Source of the DNA: Nesterenkonia sp. PF2B19
Lineage (GTDB): Bacteria > Actinomycetota > Actinomycetes > Actinomycetales > Micrococcaceae
Direction: 5' to 3'
Assembly: GCF_001758425.2 (NCBI RefSeq)
Contig: NZ_MDSS02000024.1
Coordinates: 1 to 51,472, forward strand
DNA: 51,472 bases
Shown: positions 32,265 through 42,798 of the stretch, in pieces
Layout: every line of letters begins with the position of its first letter
Position numbering within the stretch: the stretch's first letter is position 1
The notes under the pieces: model-generated
The model's input: only the letters and a program-made list of their open reading frames with translations
What the model was told of the DNA's origin: nothing
The model's database searches: none
Position numbers and translations under genes: made by a program

Positions 32265-32621
32265 GACGGTGTTCCTTCCTCCGCATACGGACGTTCCATG
32301 GGAGGGGACATCATCGACCCCTTATGAGCTGGAGTGACGCAGGTCGACCCGACGGACCGCACCGCCGCCGTCGTGCGTGGTGGACGGTCGGGGGCCCTCG
32401 ATATGCGTCTCATGCGTCGCGGCGCGCAGGCCGAGCGCGGGGTGCGCGCTCCGGCATGGGCCGACGCCAGCATCGGGTGCCCGTCGCCAACGGGTGCGAG
32501 TCGACGGGCACACCAGTGTTGCCTGAGTCTCAGGCTGATCAGATCAATCTTCCGCGTGCAGGCACCCCGGAAGCAAATCGCATCTCACGATCTGGACCTT
32601 GCCGGCGGCCCTCCGAGTGGT
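32265..32621. other. 357-bp spacer upstream of gltB
   Basis: No gene is seen between gltB and the lgt stop. It presumably holds the gltB promoter. The only distinct element is a palindrome at 32521-32535. Confidence 0.6.
32521..32535. promoter_or_regulatory. Palindrome upstream of gltB
   Basis: GCCTGAG-T-CTCAGGC is a perfect 7-bp-arm dyad, directly followed by a second palindrome CTGATCAG. It lies about 260 bp upstream of the gltB start. It could be an operator for nitrogen control or a small terminator stem for lgt; the sequence does not decide. Confidence 0.35.
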
Positions 32622-33797
32622 TCAGCTCTCTCTGCGAGAGTCCTCCCGAGGATCGGGCCCGTCCTCCGCCACAGGTGTCTCAGCATCCGGAATCACGGAG
32701 GACTCGTCCTCCGCGTCGGCCGGCTCGGCAGCATCCTGCTCGTCAGACTCGTCAGACTCGTCGGCTTCGGCTTCGTCCAGCTCAGACTCGTCGGCTTCGA
32801 CCTCGTCCAGCGCAGTCTCTGCTTCATCCAGCTCCGCCTCGCCCGCGTCGGTCCCCTCAGCGCGAGGACCATGCCCCGCGCGGAAGACCTCCTGCTCCTC
32901 AGCCAGCTGCTCTGCGGTGCGAGGCCGCTTGGACCACAGCACGTAGAGCATCACGACGGCGACGAGGAAGGTGAGCACGGAGGCCCACATGTTCAGACGC
33001 CAGTCCAGCCCGAAGATGTTGATGAACTGGGTGGACTTGTCGAGCTCGTCGATGCGCAGGCTCTCGATCCAGAAGCGGCCCAAGGTGTAGTAGGCCACAT
33101 AGGTCCAGGCGAGCAGCCCCTGTTTGACCTGGAAGCGCCGGTAGAGGACCAGCAGGAGGGCCACACCCAGCAGGTTCCAGACGCTCTCGTAGAGGAACGT
33201 CGGGTGGAACAGGGTGGACTCGCTCATGTGCGAGACCTGCGGCACCCGGTGCTCCAGCTCGACGGTGAGCCCCCAGGGCAGGTTCGTGGGTCCGCCGTAG
33301 AGCTCCTGGTTGAACCAGTTGCCCCAGCGCCCGATGGCCTGGGCGAGCAGCACCCCCGGCACCACGGCGTCGGCGAAGGCGCCGAACTTCATGCCGTAGC
33401 GACGGCAGGCGAACCAGACGCCCACCGCGCCCAGCAGGATGGCGCCCCAGATGCCGAGTCCTCCGCGCCAGATCTGCGGGATCAGCGAGAGATCGCCGGA
33501 GCCGTCGAAGTTCGGACCGAAGTAGGCGTCAGGAGAGGAGAAGACGTGGTAGAGCCGTCCACCGACGATGCCCAGCAGCACCGCCCACAGGGTGGCGTCC
33601 ATGACGTTCTCGGAGCTGCCGCCCCTCGACTTCCACAGCTTGGAGGTCAGCAGGATCGCCACGACGATGCCTGCGACGATGCACAGCGCGTAGAAGTTCA
33701 GGGTCAGCGGACCCAGGTCGAGTCCGCTGGAGGGCGGTGCGGGGAATCCCGCCAGCAGGTCGCCGTCGGTCGCGGCCGCCGCTGCAGTGGAAGTCAT
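32622..33797 (-). CDS. lgt: Prolipoprotein diacylglyceryl transferase
   Basis: A 391-residue membrane enzyme that transfers diacylglycerol to lipobox Cys. Seven transmembrane segments fill residues about 25-310; signatures include GGRLYHVFSS, the Lgt motif GRWGNWFNQELYGGP near residue 155, HPTFLYESVWNL and RFWIESLR. Residues about 315-391 form a very acidic cytoplasmic tail (repeats such as ELDEAE, DEVEADES, DESDESDEQD). Acidic or basic tails are known on actinobacterial Lgt; function unknown. It lies downstream of trpA. Confidence 0.96.
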   Translation of the reverse strand: MTSTAAAAATDGDLLAGFPAPPSSGLDLGPLTLNFYALCIVAGIVVAILLTSKLWKSRGGSSENVMDATLWAVLLGIVGGRLYHVFSSPDAYFGPNFDGSGDLSLIPQIWRGGLGIWGAILLGAVGVWFACRRYGMKFGAFADAVVPGVLLAQAIGRWGNWFNQELYGGPTNLPWGLTVELEHRVPQVSHMSESTLFHPTFLYESVWNLLGVALLLVLYRRFQVKQGLLAWTYVAYYTLGRFWIESLRIDELDKSTQFINIFGLDWRLNMWASVLTFLVAVVMLYVLWSKRPRTAEQLAEEQEVFRAGHGPRAEGTDAGEAELDEAETALDEVEADESELDEAEADESDESDEQDAAEPADAEDESSVIPDAETPVAEDGPDPREDSRRES

Positions 33798-33863
33798 TGA
33801 CGCGTCGTCCTCTCGGTGGTGGGGCTGGACCGCCCCTGAGGTGGCGGGACGGCCGGGTGCAGT

Positions 33864-34755
33864 CTAAGCGGTCAGGCTGATCATGGCGACCAGGCTGACT
33901 CGTCGGGCGCGCCCCGCAGACGGGCGAGGCGCCCGCCTCAGGCCGGTGCTGGCCGCCGGAGAGCTCGCCGGCGAGCCGGCCGACCGCCGCTGGGCCACCG
34001 TCACGCAGAGCGGCCACCAGCGCAGTGCCGACGATGACTCCGTCGGCGTAGCGACCGATCTCCTCCACATGTGCCCGGGTGGAGACGCCGAGTCCGACGC
34101 AGACCCGCTCCGCCCCGGCCTCATGAGCGGCTCGGACGACTCGTTCCGCGGCGTCCGAGACCTCCGAGCGAGCTCCGGTGACACCCATCAGGGACACGCC
34201 GTAGACGAATCCGCGGGAGGCCTCCACGATCTTGGCGACACGCTCCGCAGACGAGGTGGGCGCGGAGAGGAACACGCGGTCCAGACCGTACGCGTCGGTC
34301 GCGGCGATCCAGTCCTCGGCCTCGTCCGGGATCAGATCCGGCGTGATGGCCCCTGCTCCCCCGGCCTCGGCCAGACGGCGGGCGAACTCCTCGGCTCCCA
34401 TGCGGTCGATGAGGTTGTAGTAGGTCATCACCAGCACGGCGGCGTCGGTGGCTTCGGTGACTGCTCGGACGATCTCGAAGACCTCGTCGATGCGGAACCC
34501 GCGCCGGAGCACCTGCGTGGTGGCCTGCTGGATCACGGGCCCGTCCATGACCGGGTCCGAGTACGGGATGCCGATCTCGATGACCTCGGCCCCGTTGCGG
34601 GCCAGCTCGATCGCCGCGGCGATCGAGGTCTCACGGTCCGGGAAGCCGGCCGGCAGGTAGCCCACGAAGGCCGAACGTCCTGCGGCACGGGCGCCCTCGA
34701 TGGCCGTCGCCGTCTTCGACGGAGCAGCTGCCCCGCGGCTGGTCTGCACGCTCAC
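33864..34755 (-). CDS. trpA: Tryptophan synthase alpha chain, 3' end uncertain
   Basis: This chain cleaves indole-3-glycerol phosphate and channels indole to TrpB. The barrel signatures are [23 protein letters not shown] with the catalytic Glu, [10 protein letters not shown] with the catalytic Asp, [11 protein letters not shown] and [12 protein letters not shown]. The frame as read does not stop at the usual length but continues past LAGELSGG into lgt until 33529, which is implausible. In the next frame the DNA stops at 33864, 66 bp before lgt; I give that end and assume a one-base error between about 33930 and 33970. The start overlaps the trpB stop by 4 bp. Confidence 0.88.
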
Positions 34756-36062
34756 GCCTGCACTCCCGTCTCCGGCGCGCGGCCGGCATGGTCGTCGGAT
34801 TCCCCGTCAGCACCCTCGGCCTCCTGGCCCGGCAGCAGGCGGAACCATTCGGCGGCGGTGGCCACGTCCTTGTCGCCGCGCCCGGAGAGGTTGACGATGA
34901 TGATGCGGTGCGCCGCGGCCTCGGCGTCCTCCTCCGTCCAACGCGCCGAGAGGCGGGCCGCCCCCGCCAGGGCGTGGGCCGACTCGATGGCCGGGATGAT
35001 CCCCTCGGTGCGACAGAGCGCCTCGAAGGCGGTCATGCACTCGGCGTCGGTGACCGGCTCGTAGACGGCCCGGCCCACGTCGGCCAGGTGGGCATGCTCC
35101 GGGCCCACGGACGGGTAGTCCAGTCCTGCGGAGATGGAGTGCGAGTCCACGGTCTGCCCATCCTCGTCCTGCATGAGGTAGGAGCGTGCACCGTGGAGCA
35201 CTCCGGAACGGCCCAGCGTGATGGCCGCCGCGTGCCGACCCGTGTCCACACCGTCGCCCCCGGCTTCGAAGCCGTACAGGGCGACATCGGCGTCGTCGAG
35301 GAAGCCGTGGAAGATGCCCATCGCGTTGGACCCTCCCCCGACGCAGGCGCAGACGGCGTCAGGCAGACGCCCCGTCTGCTGCAGGATCTGCTGCCGGGCC
35401 TCCTCGCCGATGACCTGATGGAACCAGCGGACCATGGCCGGGAACGGGTGCGGACCGGCCACGGTGCCCAACAGGTAGTGGGTGTTCTCCACCGTGGCGA
35501 CCCAGTCGCGCAGCGCCTCGTTGATCGCGTCCTTGAGGGTCTGAGCGCCATGTTCGACGGGGACGACCTCGGCACCCAGCAGCCGCATGCGGGCCACGTT
35601 CAACGCCTGACGCCGAGTGTCCTCGGCACCCATGTAGACCACGCACTCCATGCCCATCAGCGCCGCCGCCGTCGCCGTGGCGACCCCGTGCTGGCCTGCC
35701 CCGGTCTCGGCGATCAGCCGGGTCTTGCCCATCCGGCGCGCCAGCAGCGCCTGCCCGAGGACGTTGTTGATCTTGTGGGAGCCGGTGTGATTGAGGTCCT
35801 CCCGCTTGAGGAACACACGGGCCGCACCCTGCTCGGCGGCGAACCGCGGGACCTCGGCCAGCAGTGAGGGACGACCGGTGTAGTCCCGGCAGAGCCGCTC
35901 GAACTCCGCGATGAACTCCTCATCCTCGCGTGCCTCGAGGAAGGTCCTCTCCACCTCGTCGAGCGCAGCGACCAGGGACTCGGGCATCCATCGGCCGCCG
36001 TAGGGGCCGAAGTAGGGGCCGGCGGCGTCGCGATAGCTCGCGGAGTCGGACTCTGCAGTCAT
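34752..36062 (-). CDS. trpB: Tryptophan synthase beta chain
   Basis: A 436-residue PLP enzyme joining indole and serine. The N-terminal COMM region begins [14 protein letters not shown]; the PLP lysine is in [13 protein letters not shown] near residue 98, the catalytic-Glu segment is [13 protein letters not shown], and the phosphate cradle is [10 protein letters not shown]. The C-terminal tail of about 25 residues is acidic. Intact; coupled to trpA by an ATGA overlap, with trpC 60 bp upstream. Confidence 0.97.
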   Translation of the reverse strand: MTAESDSASYRDAAGPYFGPYGGRWMPESLVAALDEVERTFLEAREDEEFIAEFERLCRDYTGRPSLLAEVPRFAAEQGAARVFLKREDLNHTGSHKINNVLGQALLARRMGKTRLIAETGAGQHGVATATAAALMGMECVVYMGAEDTRRQALNVARMRLLGAEVVPVEHGAQTLKDAINEALRDWVATVENTHYLLGTVAGPHPFPAMVRWFHQVIGEEARQQILQQTGRLPDAVCACVGGGSNAMGIFHGFLDDADVALYGFEAGGDGVDTGRHAAAITLGRSGVLHGARSYLMQDEDGQTVDSHSISAGLDYPSVGPEHAHLADVGRAVYEPVTDAECMTAFEALCRTEGIIPAIESAHALAGAARLSARWTEEDAEAAAHRIIIVNLSGRGDKDVATAAEWFRLLPGQEAEGADGESDDHAGRAPETGVQA

Positions 36063-36122
36063 GGGTTCTCCTGTTCAGGTGATGGTGCGTGCCGCTCGGC
36101 GACGCCGTGCCGGGAGCCGGAG

Positions 36123-36957
36123 TCAGGAGCGGCTGGCTGCTCGGAAGCGGCCCAGGGCGGCGGCAGGGTCGCCGTCGCGGACCAGCGCCTCCCCCACGAG
36201 CACCGCATCCGCACCCCGAGAGGCGTAGTCGGCGACCACGTCCGGACCGTCCACGCCGGACTCCGCGATACGGACGACGTCGTCGGGAAGATGGCGGGCC
36301 ATGGTGCCGTAGTGCGCCACGTCGACGTCGAGGGTCTTCAGATTGCGCACGTTGACACCGACGATGCGGGCGCCCACGTCGACGGCGCGGGAGATCTCAT
36401 CCTCCGTATGGGCCTCTACGAGCGCCTCCATCCCCAGCTCATGGGTCAGCGCGAGGAAGTCCCGGAGCCGAGTGTCGTCGAGGGCGGCCACGATGAGCAG
36501 GACCAGGTCCGCGCCATGGGCGCGGGCCTCGAGGAACTGATACTCGTCGACCATGAAGTCCTTGCGCAGGACGGGAAGGTCGACGGCGGCACGGACGGCG
36601 TCCAGATCCGCCAGCGATCCGGCGAATCGGCGACGCTCCGTCAGAACGCTCACGGCGGAGGCTCCGCCGGCCTGGTAGGCCCGGGCCAACTCCGCGGGAT
36701 CGGGGATCTCGGCCAGGGAGCCCTTCGACGGCGAGGACCGCTTCACCTCGGAGATGATGCGGACTCCTGCGGCGTCGTCACGGCGCCGCGCAGCTCGGCC
36801 AGCCCGTCGAGGGCCGGCGGGACGTCAGCGACGCGGGCGCGGAGCTCGGCCAGCGGAACCTCGGCGCGACGGACCTGCAGATCCTCACGGACGCCGGCGA
36901 TGATGCCGTCCAGCACGTGCCGGTTCCGGCGGCGGAGGCGGGTGTCTCGGTGTTCAC
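36123..36957 (-). CDS. trpC: Indole-3-glycerol phosphate synthase, apparent frameshifts
   Basis: The intact part (from 36746) holds the catalytic lysine in [30 protein letters not shown] and [10 protein letters not shown]. The N-terminal part lies in a different frame ([20 protein letters not shown], from a GTG at 36916) and joins after a missing base at about 36770-36790. A further GTG at 36957 ([13 protein letters not shown]) would extend it if one G is missing near 36914, giving about 278 residues. The exact start is therefore uncertain. trpB follows at 60 bp; the HGxxPAAW membrane gene precedes it. Confidence 0.85.
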
Positions 36958-36964
36958 CGGCGGC

Positions 36965-37353
36965 TCAGTTGGTGGAGGCGTCGGGGATGCGCTCGCCCTT
37001 GCCGGAGGTGTTGTCCGGCACGGCGGGCCCCTGGTGGCGCCGAGGGTCCTCGCCGTGCTTCAGCACCGACGAGCTGTCCATCTCGACGCCGAGACCCGCC
37101 TTCTTCAGGGCGTAGCCCAGGATCAGGCGAGCGGAACGCAGGCCGCACCGATGTAGGCCAGGACCCAGATCTCGGCGACGAAGCCGATGCCGGCGATGAT
37201 CGAGCCGACGATCAGCGTCAGGCTCAGCGTCCAGGCGGCAGGGGTCGACCCGTGACCGATGTGGTCATAGTGGATGAAGGCGTCATCCGGCTGCTCGCCG
37301 ACGGCCGGCTGCTGCTCGACATCGCGCACGGTCCGCTGCTGCGTGGTGGTCAT
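36965..37353 (-). CDS. HGxxPAAW-motif small membrane protein, apparent frameshift
   Basis: From ATG 37353 the first 75 residues give a hydrophilic head, the motif HGSTPAAW near residue 34 and two hydrophobic segments ending IGAACVPLA. The continuation LILGYALKKAGLGVEMDSS with a hydrophilic tail ending DASTN is in the next frame and stops at 36965. One missing C near 37125 (GCCCTG read as GCCTG) joins them into about 129 residues. Such proteins sit beside trp genes in many actinobacteria; their function is unknown. Confidence 0.82.
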
Positions 37354-37506
37354 CAGAGTCCTCTCTCGGTCACTTCAGCTCAGCATCCATTCTGCCATGC
37401 CTGCTCCCCGCGGCCCGACCAGATTTCCTCCCGTGCAGACCAGGTGGTCTCCCCTGCTGTGGCGGCGGGCTGGACAGCGGAGGGGTCTCGGAGCAGGGTG
37501 GTGGTC

Positions 37507-38388
37507 ATGCAGACACTCATCACCGCCGACGAGCTCCACAGCCTGCTGGGCTCCGCCGAGCCGCCGCATGTGCTCGACGTCAGATGGAGGCTCGACCAGC
37601 CGGACGGCTCCGCCGACCACCGCGCCGGCCACATCCCTGGTGCGGTCTACGTGGACCTGGACCATGAGCTCAGCGACCATGGGCGTCCCGCCGTCGCAGG
37701 ACGTCACCCGCTCCCGCGGCATGAGACGCTGCAGCAGGCCGCGCGACGGTGGGGGCTCCTGCCGGGACGCACCGTGGTGGTCCACGACGACCTGCGGAAC
37801 CTCGCCGCGGCCCGCGCCTGGTGGCTGCTGCGCCGGGCCGGAGTCCGCGACGTCCGGGTGCTCGACGGGGCGTTGGAGGCCTGGCGACGGGCAGGACTGC
37901 CGCTGGAGGAAGGCGATGTGCGCCCGGAGCCGTCGACGATCCGGCTTCAGGACCCGCAGCGGGACGTCACCGACACGGCTGCCGCGGCGGCCGTCGATCT
38001 GGAGTCCGTGCGAGACCTCTCCTCCCGGCTGAGCCAGGGGCTCCCTGCCGACGCCGTGCTGCTGGACGTCCGCGCACCGGAGAGGTTCCGCGGAGAGCAC
38101 GAGCCGATCGATCCGCGGGCCGGCCACATCCCCGGGGCGCGGAACCTCCCCACGGCCGGCAACGTCGACGCCGCCGGCCGGTTCCTGACGCCCCAGGCGC
38201 TGCGTGAGCGGCTGCTGGCGGCCGGCGCGGACGACCACCGGCCGGTGGTGAGCTACTGCGGCTCCGGCGTCAATGCAGCCCACGCCACCCTGGCGGCCCA
38301 CCTGGCCGGCTTCGACGCCGTGCTGTACCCGGGCAGCTTCAGCCAGTGGTCTCAGCATGCCGAGCTGGAGGTCGCCGTCGGCGAATGA
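37507..38388 (+). CDS. Thiosulfate/3-mercaptopyruvate sulfurtransferase (rhodanese)
   Basis: A 293-residue protein with two rhodanese domains. The N-terminal, non-catalytic one contains VLDVRWRLD and GHIPGAVYVDLD. The C-terminal one contains LLDVRAPERFRGE, GHIPGARNLP and the active loop YCGSGVNA with the persulfide Cys near residue 258; CGSG-type loops favour 3-mercaptopyruvate. The ATG at 37507 has AGGGTGG upstream; longer upstream frames are non-coding. It is the only plus-strand gene between the trpC side and the trpE side of the Trp genes. Confidence 0.92.
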   Translation: MQTLITADELHSLLGSAEPPHVLDVRWRLDQPDGSADHRAGHIPGAVYVDLDHELSDHGRPAVAGRHPLPRHETLQQAARRWGLLPGRTVVVHDDLRNLAAARAWWLLRRAGVRDVRVLDGALEAWRRAGLPLEEGDVRPEPSTIRLQDPQRDVTDTAAAAAVDLESVRDLSSRLSQGLPADAVLLDVRAPERFRGEHEPIDPRAGHIPGARNLPTAGNVDAAGRFLTPQALRERLLAAGADDHRPVVSYCGSGVNAAHATLAAHLAGFDAVLYPGSFSQWSQHAELEVAVGE

Positions 38389-38535
38389 GACCCACCGCAT
38401 GATCTGCGCCTCCTTCTCGAGGTTCGGCAGACTCCGCCGTCGGGACAGCGCGTGACGAGCGCACCGGGAGAGGCCGTGTCTGCGACCCTCGGCGCAGAGG
38501 AGGAGGCTGGGGGGCGGTGACAGAGTCCGCCGGGC

Positions 38536-39114
38536 TCAGCCTCGACGCTCGGAGGTCGGGTCGTCCCCGGCGCTGAGTCCGTCCCACAGGTCGAACTCAT
38601 CGGGGTCCTCCTGCGGCGCCGCGCCTGCCTCGCGGGCTGTGGCGTATCGCCGCGAGGACCGATCCCGCCAGCGCGGCGAGAAGATCAGCAGCGCCAGCGC
38701 CGCCAGCGCCAGCAGCACAGCACCGGTCAGACCAGCCCACACCGCCGGACCGAGGACATACTCACCGGCGAGCTCCGTGGTGCCGGTGACCTCCCCCAGG
38801 GCGGGCAGCGAGGCCTCCCCGGGCGCAGCGATCACCCGGGCCACCGTCACGACGGCCGAGACGCCCGCGGCGAGCATCACGACGCCGATGATGAGTCGAG
38901 CGATGCGTCGGGCGATCGTCACAGCCACGGAGGAGGCCAGCCCGACCAGGGCCATGGCGGTCACCGTGTCTGAGACATCGGTGCCGGGGATCTCCACCTG
39001 GCCCGCCGCGGAGGTGTCCCCCAGCCCGACGGCGGTCACCCAAGTCTGTGTGGCCGAGGCCAGCAGCAGCACGCCTGCAGCCAGGCCCACCAGCACCACC
39101 GCGCGGCGGCTCAT
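38536..39114 (-). CDS. Trp biosynthesis-associated membrane protein
   Basis: A 192-residue protein with four hydrophobic segments (from VVLVGLAAGVLLLASA to GAVLLALAALALLIF) and a short periplasmic stretch with TQTWVTA, ending in an acidic cytoplasmic tail (EDPDEFDLWDGL). This fits the actinobacterial family found behind trpE; its role is unknown. The ATG overlaps the trpE stop by 4 bp. Confidence 0.88.
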   Translation of the reverse strand: MSRRAVVLVGLAAGVLLLASATQTWVTAVGLGDTSAAGQVEIPGTDVSDTVTAMALVGLASSVAVTIARRIARLIIGVVMLAAGVSAVVTVARVIAAPGEASLPALGEVTGTTELAGEYVLGPAVWAGLTGAVLLALAALALLIFSPRWRDRSSRRYATAREAGAAPQEDPDEFDLWDGLSAGDDPTSERRG

Positions 39115-40682
39115 GGCTGCTCCTGGAGCCGATCGGCGGCCAGCACCGCACGCAGGGGCGCGGCGGCCTTGTTCACCGTCTCCTGACGTTCGGCGTCGTC
39201 GTCGCTGTCCGCGACGATGCCGCCGCCGGCCTGCACGTAGGCCCGGCCGTCCTTGAGCAGTGCGCTGCGGATCGCGATGGCCGCATCCATCCGCCCAGAG
39301 AGGTCAAAATAGCCGACCACTCCCCCGTAGACCCCTCGTCGAGCCGGCTCCCAGGCGTCGAGCAGCTGGAGGGCCCTGGGCTTCGGCGCTCCGGAGAGGG
39401 TGCCGGCCGGGAAAGTCGCCGCCAGGACGTCATAGGACGAGGCCTCCGGCGCCAGCTCTCCCTGCACATGCGAGGTCAGGTGCATCACATGGCTGAAGTG
39501 CTCCACCGCCATGAACCGCGTGACCTGCACCGAGCCCGGCACGCACACCTTGGCGAGATCGTTGCGGGCCAGGTCGACCAGCATGATGTGCTCGGCACGC
39601 TCCTTCTCATCAGCGAGCAGGTCATCGGCGAGCGCCTCGTCCTCCGCGGGGGTGTCACCTCGCGGACGTGTGCCGGCGATCGGATGTGTCACCACGGTGT
39701 CATCCTCCACGGTGACCAGCGCCTCCGGGGAAGCGCCCACCACCTGGTAGGGCTCCCCATCGGGAGTCTCGAAGTGCAGCAGGTACATGTAGGGGCTGGG
39801 GTTCAGCAGCCGGAGCATGCGGTAGACCGCCAGCGCGTCCACCTCCGTGGCGACCTGGAAGCGCCGGGAGACCACGATCTGGAAGACTTCGCCGTCGATG
39901 ATCGCCTGCTTGGCCCTGCCCAACGTGGCCAGGTACTCGTCCTGGTCCCAGGCATGCTCGACGCGGTCCTCGAGATCTCGTTCGACCGTCTCCTGCCAGT
40001 CCGCCGGGGCCACCGCGACCCCGGGGAGGACCGGTTCGGCGAGCGCGGCACGCATCCGCTCCAGCCGGGCCACCGCATCGGCGTAGGCCCGCTCGACGCC
40101 GGAGTCGCGTCCGTCCTGGTTGAAGGCGTTCGCCACCAGGGTGACGGTGCCGTCCCGGTTATCGTGCACGACGAGGTCGCTCACGAGGTTCATGGCCATC
40201 TCGGGCACATGCAGGTCGTCAGCGGGCGGGTGCGGCAGCCGCTCCCAGTGACGCACGACCTCCCAGCCGATGTACCCGACCAGCCCGGAGGTCAGATGCG
40301 GCAGGGCCACCGTGCGTGCCCGGCCGTTGTCGCCGCCCAGGAAGTCGAGACTGGCCCGCAGCACCTCAGCAGTGGTGCCCTGCTGCGGGGTGCCGGCAGG
40401 AGGGTCTCCCAGCCAGACCGCCCGGCCGTCACACTCGGAGAGGGTGGCCTGCGAGCGCACGCCGATGAAGGAGTGCCGGGACCACGCAGCGCCGGGAGCG
40501 GCGGATTCCATGAGGAAGCTGCCGGGCCGCCCGTCAGCCAGCGTCCGGTAGATGCTCAGCGGCGTGTGGCCGTCGGCCAGCAGGCGCATGGTCACCGGGA
40601 TGACCCGGTGGTCGCAGGCGAGCTCGGAGAACTCCTCCGCACTCGGGGACACCACTCCGAAGCGCCGATCAGACCTGGTCAT
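39111..40682 (-). CDS. trpE: Anthranilate synthase component I
   Basis: A 523-residue chorismate-utilising enzyme, intact. The N-terminal domain has the tryptophan-feedback LMESA (LLES-type) near residue 57. The catalytic domain has [50 protein letters not shown] and [13 protein letters not shown]. The amidotransferase TrpG is not in the window. The start lies inside the end of hisI (14-bp overlap). Confidence 0.97.
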   Translation of the reverse strand: MTRSDRRFGVVSPSAEEFSELACDHRVIPVTMRLLADGHTPLSIYRTLADGRPGSFLMESAAPGAAWSRHSFIGVRSQATLSECDGRAVWLGDPPAGTPQQGTTAEVLRASLDFLGGDNGRARTVALPHLTSGLVGYIGWEVVRHWERLPHPPADDLHVPEMAMNLVSDLVVHDNRDGTVTLVANAFNQDGRDSGVERAYADAVARLERMRAALAEPVLPGVAVAPADWQETVERDLEDRVEHAWDQDEYLATLGRAKQAIIDGEVFQIVVSRRFQVATEVDALAVYRMLRLLNPSPYMYLLHFETPDGEPYQVVGASPEALVTVEDDTVVTHPIAGTRPRGDTPAEDEALADDLLADEKERAEHIMLVDLARNDLAKVCVPGSVQVTRFMAVEHFSHVMHLTSHVQGELAPEASSYDVLAATFPAGTLSGAPKPRALQLLDAWEPARRGVYGGVVGYFDLSGRMDAAIAIRSALLKDGRAYVQAGGGIVADSDDDAERQETVNKAAAPLRAVLAADRLQEQP

Positions 40683-41040
40683 CGCGACCTCCCTCCAGGG
40701 TGATCTCCCGCGAGGTGAAGCAGGTGCGGGTGCCGGTGTGGCAGGCCGGGCCCGTCTGGTCCACGGTCAGCAGGACGGTGTCCCCGTCGCAGTCGAGGGC
40801 CACACGGCGGACCTGCTGCACATGTCCGGAGGTCTCCCCCTTGCGCCAGAGCTGACCGCGGGACCGGGACCAGTAGGTCGCCCGGCCGGTGGACAGCGTC
40901 GCCGCGAGAGCCTCCTCATCCATCCAGGCCATCATCAGCACCTCGCCGCTGACGGCGTCCTGTGCGATGGCCGGGACGAGGCCGGCGTCGTCGAAGCTGA
41001 CCTTCTGGCGGATCTCGGCGGGAAGCGGGGTCGTGGTCAT
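40669..41040 (-). CDS. hisI: Phosphoribosyl-AMP cyclohydrolase
   Basis: A 123-residue third-step histidine enzyme. The metal-binding segments are [10 protein letters not shown] and the Cys/His motif [13 protein letters not shown] near residue 100; MAWMDEEAL and [20 protein letters not shown] are family signatures. It is a single-domain type, with HisE encoded separately nearby. It overlaps trpE by 14 bp and lies 49 bp downstream of hisF. Confidence 0.96.
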   Translation of the reverse strand: MTTTPLPAEIRQKVSFDDAGLVPAIAQDAVSGEVLMMAWMDEEALAATLSTGRATYWSRSRGQLWRKGETSGHVQQVRRVALDCDGDTVLLTVDQTGPACHTGTRTCFTSREITLEGGRDDQV

Positions 41041-41089
41041 GGGGAGGTCCTCGGCAGGTGGGCGGGCGGGAGGTGTGCTGGGGGCTGCG

Positions 41090-41859
41090 TCAGCGCACGG
41101 GATGGCCGGCGGCGCGGATGGCCTCCTTGACGCGGGCGATCATGTCCACCGGGCCGAAGTGGAACATGGAGGCGGCGAGCACCGCGTCGGCGCGGCATCG
41201 ATGGCGGCCGGGAAGTGCTCGGGGCGGCCGGCGCCGCCGGAGGCGATGACCGGCACTGAGGTCACCTGGCGGACCGCACGGATCATCTCCACATCGAATC
41301 CGGCCTGGGTGCCGTCGGCGTCGATGGAGTTCAGCAGGATCTCCCCCACTCCGCGCGCGGAGGCCTCGCGGCACCAGGAGATCGCGTCGATGCCGGTGCC
41401 GCGGCGACCTCCATGGGTGGTGACCTCGAAGCCGGAAGCGATCTGCGGGTCATCGGTGCGGCGGGCGTCCAGGGACAGCACCAGGACCTGGGAGCCGAAG
41501 CGGTCGGTGATCTCGTCGATGACCTCCGGTCGGTTCACCGCGGCCGTATTGATGGAGGCCTTGTCCGCCCCGCTGCGCAGCAGTGTGGCCACATCCTCCT
41601 GGGTGCGCACCCCGCCGCCGACGGTCAGCGGGATGAAGACCTCCTCCGCGGTGCGGGTGACCACGTCATAGGTGGTCTCCCGGTCGGAGGACGAGGCGGT
41701 GACGTCCAGGAACGTCAGCTCGTCGGCGCCGGCGTCGTTGTACCGGTGCGCCAGCTCCACCGGATCTCCCGCATCGCGCAGATTCTCGAAGTTCACGCCT
41801 TTGACGACGCGGCCGGCGTCCACGTCGAGGCACGGGATGACTCTGACGGCCAGTGACAT
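41090..41859 (-). CDS. hisF: Imidazole glycerol phosphate synthase cyclase subunit, apparent frameshift
   Basis: A (beta/alpha)8 cyclase with the first catalytic Asp in [15 protein letters not shown] near residue 11 and the second in [19 protein letters not shown] and PVIASGGAG bind phosphate. The frame breaks after HFPAAIDA near 41193, where one G is missing from an expected CCGGCG; the next frame gives [12 protein letters not shown] and the normal end to 41090. Corrected length is about 256 residues. The partner HisH is not in the window. Confidence 0.93.
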
Positions 41860-41877
41860 GTGGTGTGCCCTCCCTGC

Positions 41878-42729
41878 TCAGACCCGGCAGGCGTGGATGG
41901 AGGTGACCAGGATCGCCCGAGCGCCGAGCTCGTAGAGCTCGTCCATCAGCTGGTTGGTCTTCTTCGCCGGAACCATGGAGCGCACGGCCACCCAGTTCTC
42001 GTCGGCCAGCGGAGAGATGGTCGGCGACTCCAGTCCGGGGGTGATCGCGCTGGCGGCCTGAAGGTGCTCACGACGGATGTCGTAGTCCATCATCACGTAC
42101 TGCCGAGCCACGAGCACGCCCTGCAGACGGCGGGTCACCCGGTCGGTCCCGGCGGGACGCTCCCCGTGGCGGGAGATCATGATCGCCTCAGAGCGCATGA
42201 TCGCCTCCCCGAAGGTCTCCATGCCCGCGGCCTTGAGCGTGTTCCCGGTCTCCACGACGTCGGCGATCGCATCGGCCACTCCCAGACGCACCGCGGTCTC
42301 GACCGCGCCGTCGAGGTGGACGACCTCCACGTCGTCCAGCCCCTGGTCCTCGAGCCACCGACTGAGCAGACCGTCATAGCTGGTGGCGATCCGCTTGCCG
42401 GCCAGGTCTTCGGCCAAGCGGAACCGCCCAGCCGGTCCGGCCAGCCGGAACGTGGACCCGCCGAAGCCCAGTCCCATGATCTCCTCGGCGCCATGGTCCA
42501 CCCGCGCGTCCTGGAAGAGGTCGCGTCCGGTGATCCCGACGTCGAGGGTCCCGGAGCCGACATAGACGGCGATGTCCCGGGGCCTGAGGTAGAAGAACTC
42601 GACGCCGTTCTCCTCGTCGACCATGACCAGCTCGCGCTTGTCACGGCGCTGGACGTATCCGGCCTCGGAGAGCATGGCCATGGCGGCCTCGGAGAGGGCG
42701 CCCTTGTTCGGTACAGCTACACGCAGCAT
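41878..42729 (-). CDS. hisG: ATP phosphoribosyltransferase (long form)
   Basis: A 283-residue first enzyme of histidine synthesis. The N-terminal [14 protein letters not shown], the signature [14 protein letters not shown] and [14 protein letters not shown] near the PRPP loop are clear, followed by the C-terminal regulatory domain typical of the HisG long form (histidine feedback, no HisZ needed). hisF follows at 18 bp; hisE precedes at 69 bp. Confidence 0.96.
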   Translation of the reverse strand: MLRVAVPNKGALSEAAMAMLSEAGYVQRRDKRELVMVDEENGVEFFYLRPRDIAVYVGSGTLDVGITGRDLFQDARVDHGAEEIMGLGFGGSTFRLAGPAGRFRLAEDLAGKRIATSYDGLLSRWLEDQGLDDVEVVHLDGAVETAVRLGVADAIADVVETGNTLKAAGMETFGEAIMRSEAIMISRHGERPAGTDRVTRRLQGVLVARQYVMMDYDIRREHLQAASAITPGLESPTISPLADENWVAVRSMVPAKKTNQLMDELYELGARAILVTSIHACRV

Positions 42730-42798
42730 GGAGGTGTCGTTCCCTGTTCGGATGTCGTTCGGGTGTGGTGCACGGAGCCGTCGGCCTGCGGCCGACCC

